DNA of 64,000 nucleotides from Pirellulimonas nuda. GTDB lineage: Bacteria > Planctomycetota > Planctomycetia > Pirellulales > Lacipirellulaceae. Both the position numbers and the translations under genes were made by a program. The notes under the pieces are model-generated. The model saw nothing but the letters and a program-made list of their open reading frames with translations. It did not search any database and was not told where the DNA came from. Shown here in pieces: positions 59,713 to 64,000 of this stretch (position 1 is the stretch's first letter; each line of letters opens with the position of its first letter). The stretch is from assembly GCF_007750855.1 (NCBI RefSeq), contig NZ_CP036291.1, positions 186,001 through 250,000 of the forward strand, in the 5' to 3' direction.

Positions 59713-61560
59713 GCCTTCCGGGCTCTGACCACCCGATCGCCCCGGCGGTCCCGGCGGCCTGTCGCCCGGCGGCGGGCCCCCGAGGAAGCCCGGCGGGCCG
59801 CCCATTCCCGGCCCGCCCATTCCCGGGCCGCCCATTCCCGGGCCGCCCGGCCGGCCGCGTCCTTCCGGATCGCCGCGTCCGTCGGCGCCGCCGGGGGGCT
59901 CCGGTCGCCCGTCGCCCCGGTTGTTCCGATCGTCTCGGCCGTTGCCATCATCGCGGCCGTCTCTGTCATCTCGGCCCCCTGCTTCGTTCCGGCCGCCCCC
60001 CTCACCTCGGCCGCTCCCCTCACTCCGGCCGCCCCCTTCACCCCGGGTTCCGAACCCGCCGCCGCCGAACAGCCAGGCGGGGTCGCCCAGCCCGCTGAGC
60101 TCGCGGCTCAGGTAGAGCTCGCGGAGCTGCTCCTTCAGGTCGGGGGTCGGCTCGGCGAGCAGCCGCTGCCGTTCTTCTTGGGTGATCGCGTCGCTGGCGA
60201 AGAACTGCTCCAGCTCTTCTTCAAAGCGGTCGCGGGAGACCTCCATCACGTAGCCGCTGAGCCGCTGACGGCGGCGTTCGCTGCTGGCGGCGTTGAGCCG
60301 CTCTCGCGTGGCGGGGTCGAGGGCTTCGAGCAGGACGCTTTCTGTCTTTGCCCAGTCTTGGCTCAGCAGGGCGATCTTTGCTTCGTAGCCGTCCCCCAGC
60401 AGCATCTGCAGCGCACGCGGCTGCTCGTCGGAGCTCGAGATCCTGGCGAGCGACGCGATCTGCCAAGGGGGCGATCGATCGAGCCGGTCGGCCCACTGCG
60501 TCATGCCGCGGCGGACGTCGAACCGGCGCCGGTTGTCGGAGCCGTTCCCCCCGGAGGAGCCCTGGCCGCGTCGCTCCGGGATCCACGGCAGTGAGAAGTC
60601 TTTGGGGAGCTCGGCGACACGCTCGCGCAAGAGCTTCGGCAGCCGGTCGATCGTGTCCCCTTCGTCGAGCTTGCGGATCGCGTCGCGCAGCCGCGTGATC
60701 TCTCCGGCCGACAGCGGCTGACGCGTCGAGCTATGATCGCGTCGCACCATCTCGGCCACCCGCTCCACGCGCTCGTCCAGGGGCATCTCGCGGATGGCGG
60801 ACTGTTCCGCGGGGGGGCGTTGTGACATGAACGCCTGGAACGCGAGCGCGGTGTGCCGCAGCGTGTCGGCGTCGTCGTTGGCAGCGAGCAGCCGCTCGCG
60901 TTCGGCGAGGCGGCGTTGGTCTAGTTCGGAGAACCCCGCCAAGCGGCGGGACTTCTCCCACAGGTCGGCCTGGGCGTCGGCCGGCAGCGCCTCGATCCAG
61001 GCGCGGCGGCTGAGCGGGTCGGCCTGGGCCACTTCTGCCCAGGACGCGGCCCGGGCGTCGACACGCTGCAAGGCCGCGTCGTCGAACACCCCCTGGTCGC
61101 GGAGCTTGGCCAGGAACTCGACCGAGTCGAACTGCCGCAGCGTGTCGACCTCCACAATAGCCGGCAGCCCGGCGACAAGCGGGCCCTCCTGACGGATCGT
61201 GGCCACACGGGCCAGCACCGCCCCCAGCAACGCCGCGGCCACGCCCCCGGCGATCATCCCCCAGCGGCGTCGCCGGCGCCTGACGGGGAGCGCGGCGGTG
61301 AGTTGGGCGAGGTCTTCTTCGGCCTGCACCGCGGCCATCTCGATGGTGGTGCGGGCGAACGCGTCCCCGACGGACTCCTTGGGGAGCTCCTCCAGGGCGT
61401 GCCAGGCGCGGTCCAGCTGCTGCAGCTCTGCCCGGTACGCGGCGTCGCGGGAGAGCCGGTCTTCGACGGCGGCGGCCAGGTCGGGGGGGAGCTCGCCGTC
61501 GAGGTAGGCGACCAGTTCTTCGAGGTCCGCCTGGGCCATCGGGCTCGGGTCATGCGTCAT
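59686..61560 (-). CDS. Membrane anti-sigma-like protein with Gly/Pro-rich tail
   Basis: The product has 624 residues. The N-terminus (LEELVAYLDGELPPDLAAAVEDRL) is the anti-sigma-domain layout but lacks the His-x3-Cys-x2-Cys zinc ligands. One membrane helix lies at about 100-120 after RRRRRRW. The long extracytoplasmic part is helical (LPADAQADLWEKSRRLAGFSEL, then LAEPTPDLKEQLRELYLSREL). The last 125 residues are Gly/Arg/Asp- then Gly/Pro-rich, with three GGPGM units. It overlaps the upstream ECF sigma gene by 11 bases, so it most likely holds that sigma factor at the membrane. Confidence 0.85.
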   Translation of the reverse strand: MTHDPSPMAQADLEELVAYLDGELPPDLAAAVEDRLSRDAAYRAELQQLDRAWHALEELPKESVGDAFARTTIEMAAVQAEEDLAQLTAALPVRRRRRRWGMIAGGVAAALLGAVLARVATIRQEGPLVAGLPAIVEVDTLRQFDSVEFLAKLRDQGVFDDAALQRVDARAASWAEVAQADPLSRRAWIEALPADAQADLWEKSRRLAGFSELDQRRLAERERLLAANDDADTLRHTALAFQAFMSQRPPAEQSAIREMPLDERVERVAEMVRRDHSSTRQPLSAGEITRLRDAIRKLDEGDTIDRLPKLLRERVAELPKDFSLPWIPERRGQGSSGGNGSDNRRRFDVRRGMTQWADRLDRSPPWQIASLARISSSDEQPRALQMLLGDGYEAKIALLSQDWAKTESVLLEALDPATRERLNAASSERRRQRLSGYVMEVSRDRFEEELEQFFASDAITQEERQRLLAEPTPDLKEQLRELYLSRELSGLGDPAWLFGGGGFGTRGEGGGRSEGSGRGEGGGRNEAGGRDDRDGRDDGNGRDDRNNRGDGRPEPPGGADGRGDPEGRGRPGGPGMGGPGMGGPGMGGPPGFLGGPPPGDRPPGPPGRSGGQSPEGSPRQAPEG

Positions 61561-62212
61561 GGTCGCCCTCGCTGGTCGCCACGACGCGTTTGCCTTGATC
61601 CATGTAGGGCTCCAGCGCGGTGCGTAGCTTCCCACGCGCCCGCGAGAGCAGCGACTTTACCGCCTGGGGGGTCATGTCCAGCACCTCGCCGATGTCGGCG
61701 TAGCTCATCCCCTCGAACTTCGCCAGCAGCACGGCCACGCGTTGGCGTTCGTTCAGGTCGCCGACCGCCTCGCGCACGGCGGCCCGCATCTCGGCGCCCT
61801 CGAGCTGCCGGCCCGGCATCAGGCCGCTGGAGGCCACCGCGGCGTTCTCCAAGGGGTTGGCGCCCGTGTCTCCCGGCGCCCCCGGGGCGAACCGTACTTC
61901 CTTGCGGCGCGAGAGGGTCCGCAGGGCGTTGGAGGCCACGTTGTTGGCGATGGTGAACAGCCAGGTAGAAAACTTGCTGCCCGGCACGTAGCGTTTGCGG
62001 GAGCGGAAGACGCGCAGGAAGACCTCCTGGGCCAGGTCTTCCCCCTGGTCCCGCCGCCCAACCAGATGGGCCATCAGCGAGGCGACGCGGTTCTGGTAGC
62101 GCAACATAAGCTCCTCGAACGCGGCGGTGTCGTCGTCGCGCACGCGTAGCATCAGCCGGACGTCGGGGTCGGCGTGGGTGTAGCGTTGGATCGTCGAGTC
62201 GCTGATCGCCAC
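61550..62212 (-). CDS. ECF RNA polymerase sigma factor
   Basis: The product has 220 residues. Region 2 is FEELMLRYQNRVASLMAHLVGRRDQGEDLAQEVFLRVFRS with STWLFTIANNVASNALR. A linker of about 35 residues follows, then region 4 (LNERQRVAVLLAKFEGMSYADIGEVLDMTPQAVKSLLSRAR), the helix-turn-helix that reads the -35 element. It starts a two-gene operon with the membrane anti-sigma-like protein, indicating envelope-signal control. Target promoters are unknown. Confidence 0.94.
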   Translation of the reverse strand: MAISDSTIQRYTHADPDVRLMLRVRDDDTAAFEELMLRYQNRVASLMAHLVGRRDQGEDLAQEVFLRVFRSRKRYVPGSKFSTWLFTIANNVASNALRTLSRRKEVRFAPGAPGDTGANPLENAAVASSGLMPGRQLEGAEMRAAVREAVGDLNERQRVAVLLAKFEGMSYADIGEVLDMTPQAVKSLLSRARGKLRTALEPYMDQGKRVVATSEGDHDA

Positions 62213-62378
62213 GGGGGGTGGGCGCCTCCAGTAGGGGAGGGCTCCGTTGGTTCGGGGAGGCGGGTGGGACGGTTCTGGGGTTCACCCAGTCTAAGCGGCC
62301 CGCCGCGCCGTCACCAGCGAAGGACGTTGAGAATCTAACCCCAGAACCCGGGGTGAGTTCCGGCAGCAGCCATCGGGC

Positions 62379-62409
62379 CGCGCCGGGGGCGGGGACGCCC
62401 CGGCTCGCC
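62379..62409. repeat. GAGCCGGGGCGTCC repeat family, single arm
   Basis: CGCGCCGGGGGCGGGGACGC, followed by CCCGGCTCGCC, is one arm of the palindrome seen at 13923-14018. It lies in the 62213-62563 gap with the porin terminator; no gene is seen there. Confidence 0.6.
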
Positions 62410-62467
62410 AATGGGGCCCCCGGGGTGATAGCAGGGGGGCGGGCGAGCCGACGCCTGGCCGAAAACG

Positions 62468-62503
62468 AAAAAACCGCCGGCCGCTCCGAAGAGCGACCGG
62501 CGG
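62468..62503 (-). terminator. Rho-independent terminator of the porin gene
   Basis: On the minus strand CCGCCGGTCGCTC, TTCG tetraloop, GAGCGGCCGGCGG, then TTTTTT. The hairpin occupies 62474-62503 and the T-run 62468-62473. Confidence 0.93.
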
Positions 62504-62563
62504 CGAAGGGGGTCTGACGCTTTTACGTCCTGAGGCGCCCCGAGTGAGGGGGCGGGCTCGGGG

Positions 62564-63871
62564 CTAGTAGGTCAAGATCGCGTCGACACCGAACACGGTC
62601 TGGTTGAAGCCATCCAGGTTGGTGTCGTTCTCGTTCGTCCAGTTGTGACGCAGTTCCGGACGGACGATGATGTTGGCGTGGCACTTGTAGTTCAGGCCGT
62701 AGGTGAGGCCCTGGTACGAGGTGCCGTCCAGCTTGTACCACTCCATCCGGGCGCCCGCCGCGAGGCAGTCGTTGAAGGAGTAGAACAGGTACTGGTTCAG
62801 GCCGATCGAGTCGAACCCGTTCGGGTCCTGGTCGCCCGTCTCAACGTAGTCGCTCTGGGCGACGTAGTTGAGCTTGTCGGAGATCGTGAAGTTGGCCACG
62901 ATGCTGTGACCGTAGCCGTTGCCGCCGGCGCTCTTGGCGCCGAAGTTCCCGATGTAGTTGATGTACGTCACGTTGACGTTGTCGGTCAGGCCAACGCTGG
63001 CGCCGCCCAACCACATCGACCCGTTCTGGTTCTGCGTGAACCCGGTGTCCCAGCCCGCGACCCAGCCGCCGTAGAACTCAACGTTCTCGAAGCCCGAGTA
63101 CGTGGCCAGGGCGCCGGTGTGGGTGAACGGCTCGCTGTTGAACATCGTGAACGCGTGGCTGTAGAAGAAGTTATCCGGGGCGGTAACCACTTCGTATCCA
63201 ACCAGCGTGAAGAAGTGGCCCATCTTGACGGACCAGTCGCCACACGCCAGCTCGCCGTACAGCTGCGGCATGGCGCCGCCGTAGCCGCCGCCGCGGTCCC
63301 ACCCGTTCTGGTAGTCCCACGTGCCGGGGTTGGCGCCGAACGCCTGCGTCTTCACCGCGTCGGTGCCGTACATGATGTCGGCGCGGAAACCCCAGTCGAG
63401 GCCGTCCGAACCATCCGCGTCCTTACCCATGAAGAACCACTGCTGGTGCAGGTTGATCCGTCCCGGGTGGTCGTTGAACGCCAGGGCGTCGTTGTCTTCC
63501 ACCGAGAAGCGGGTGTTGTCGGTGTGGATGCCGGCCTGGGTCCAGCCGCCGAAGTAGAGCGACGTGTCGTCGCCCAGCACCATCGAGCTAAACGCGAAGG
63601 GGTCGCCCAGGTTGCAGTCGAACGGGCAGAAGCTGAAGCCCAGCCCCCCGCCGCCGCCACATCCGCAGGTGCTTCCGCAGCAGACGTCGCCACAGCCATC
63701 GCCGCAGCAGCCGTTGGAGTCGCAGCAGCTTGTCGCTGGGCACTCGCAGGTGGGCTCACAACAGCTAGTGAGCTGGTAGTCGAAAGCACTTTGCACGGGC
63801 GATTGTGCTTGCGCCGAAGTGGCGCCGCCCGCGATCAGGGCGAGCCCGATCGTCCATTTCATCCTGTTCAC
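62564..63871 (-). CDS. BBP2-like outer-membrane porin with Cys-rich N-terminus
   Basis: The product has 435 residues. A GTG start at 63871 is chosen because AAGGAG lies seven bases before it, better spaced than for the ATG nine bases later. Signal peptide MKWTIGLALIAGGATSAQAQ. Residues about 36-75 hold 17 or so Cys (SCCEPTCECP, CCDSNGCCGDGCGDVCC). The barrel follows with many aromatic-ended strands (YFGGWTQAGIHTD, NLHQQWFFMGKDAD, ALATYSGFENVEFYGGWVAGWD) and a Y-ending C-terminus (FGVDAILTY). It is probably a diffusion porin; the Cys cluster may hold disulfides or metal. Confidence 0.88.
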   Translation of the reverse strand: MNRMKWTIGLALIAGGATSAQAQSPVQSAFDYQLTSCCEPTCECPATSCCDSNGCCGDGCGDVCCGSTCGCGGGGGLGFSFCPFDCNLGDPFAFSSMVLGDDTSLYFGGWTQAGIHTDNTRFSVEDNDALAFNDHPGRINLHQQWFFMGKDADGSDGLDWGFRADIMYGTDAVKTQAFGANPGTWDYQNGWDRGGGYGGAMPQLYGELACGDWSVKMGHFFTLVGYEVVTAPDNFFYSHAFTMFNSEPFTHTGALATYSGFENVEFYGGWVAGWDTGFTQNQNGSMWLGGASVGLTDNVNVTYINYIGNFGAKSAGGNGYGHSIVANFTISDKLNYVAQSDYVETGDQDPNGFDSIGLNQYLFYSFNDCLAAGARMEWYKLDGTSYQGLTYGLNYKCHANIIVRPELRHNWTNENDTNLDGFNQTVFGVDAILTY

Positions 63872-64000
63872 GTTCAGACTCCTTCTTTCGGATGGGTCGC
63901 GGCCATCTCCTAGGCCGGACACGGGGGGGTGGTGGCGCCGGGCTGCCTCGGTCGTGGGTCACTGCAGCCCGGTCCAACGTTTGCATTCCGCCTCGCAAGG

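Noticed and set aside
593-62409. CRISPR array
   Set aside because: The repeats are palindromic and dispersed singly; there are no regularly spaced direct repeats with spacers and no cas genes.

Overview
The window looks like chromosome of a marine-type planctomycete, most likely order Pirellulales and close to the Lacipirellulaceae. The evidence is high GC, LEPR-XLL N-termini on giant exoproteins, dockerin-like DYxxWRxxFG tails, PEP-CTERM tails, formylglycine sulfatases, a spirochaete/planctomycete-type EF-G and a BBP2-like porin. No rRNA, tRNA, CRISPR array or intact insertion sequence was recognised.

Layout. 1-1.9 kb: a lower-GC patch of small Cys-rich or membrane hypotheticals, the first cut by the window edge. 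2.0-6.8 kb: a YdeP-type molybdopterin oxidoreductase, a dicarboxylate symporter and a CDF metal exporter, all on the minus strand. 7.1-13.9 kb: a TPR exoprotein, scpA, a GT2 glycosyltransferase coupled to a BshC-like protein, and a lipoprotein. 14.1-17.6 kb: B12-dependent ribonucleotide reductase nrdJ behind a promoter that overlaps an NrdR-like box. 17.9-22.1 kb: secreted and stress-type genes (PEP-CTERM/dockerin, YetF, DUF892). 22.9-38.7 kb: a polysaccharide-degradation region with a pectinesterase, two sulfatases, a HAD phosphatase, two tandem 1.1k-residue GH-A-like multidomain enzymes and two PEP-CTERM proteins. 38.9-43.8 kb: EF-G and a CPBP protease lying between two PIN-type toxin-antitoxin modules. 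43.8-51.8 kb: wecB, then a patchy zone with a leaderless PEP-CTERM gene, an autotransporter interrupted by an in-frame amber codon, a chimeric remnant ORF and a DUF2251 gene. 52-55.7 kb: an oligopeptide-binding lipoprotein and three FliL-like exported proteins. 55.7-62.2 kb: an LRR protein, a Tat-exported Gfo/Idh/MocA oxidoreductase and an ECF sigma/anti-sigma pair. 62.5-63.9 kb: a Cys-rich porin.

The most pervasive unexplained structure is a crowd of intergenic inverted repeats, about fifteen unrelated sequence families in 64 kb. They usually sit at gene 3' ends and several supply the last codons and stop of the gene. Two loci carry the same palindrome with its asymmetric loop inverted. Together with the amber-interrupted autotransporter, the mosaic tandem hydrolases and the EF-G/toxin-antitoxin block, these are the points most worth following up.
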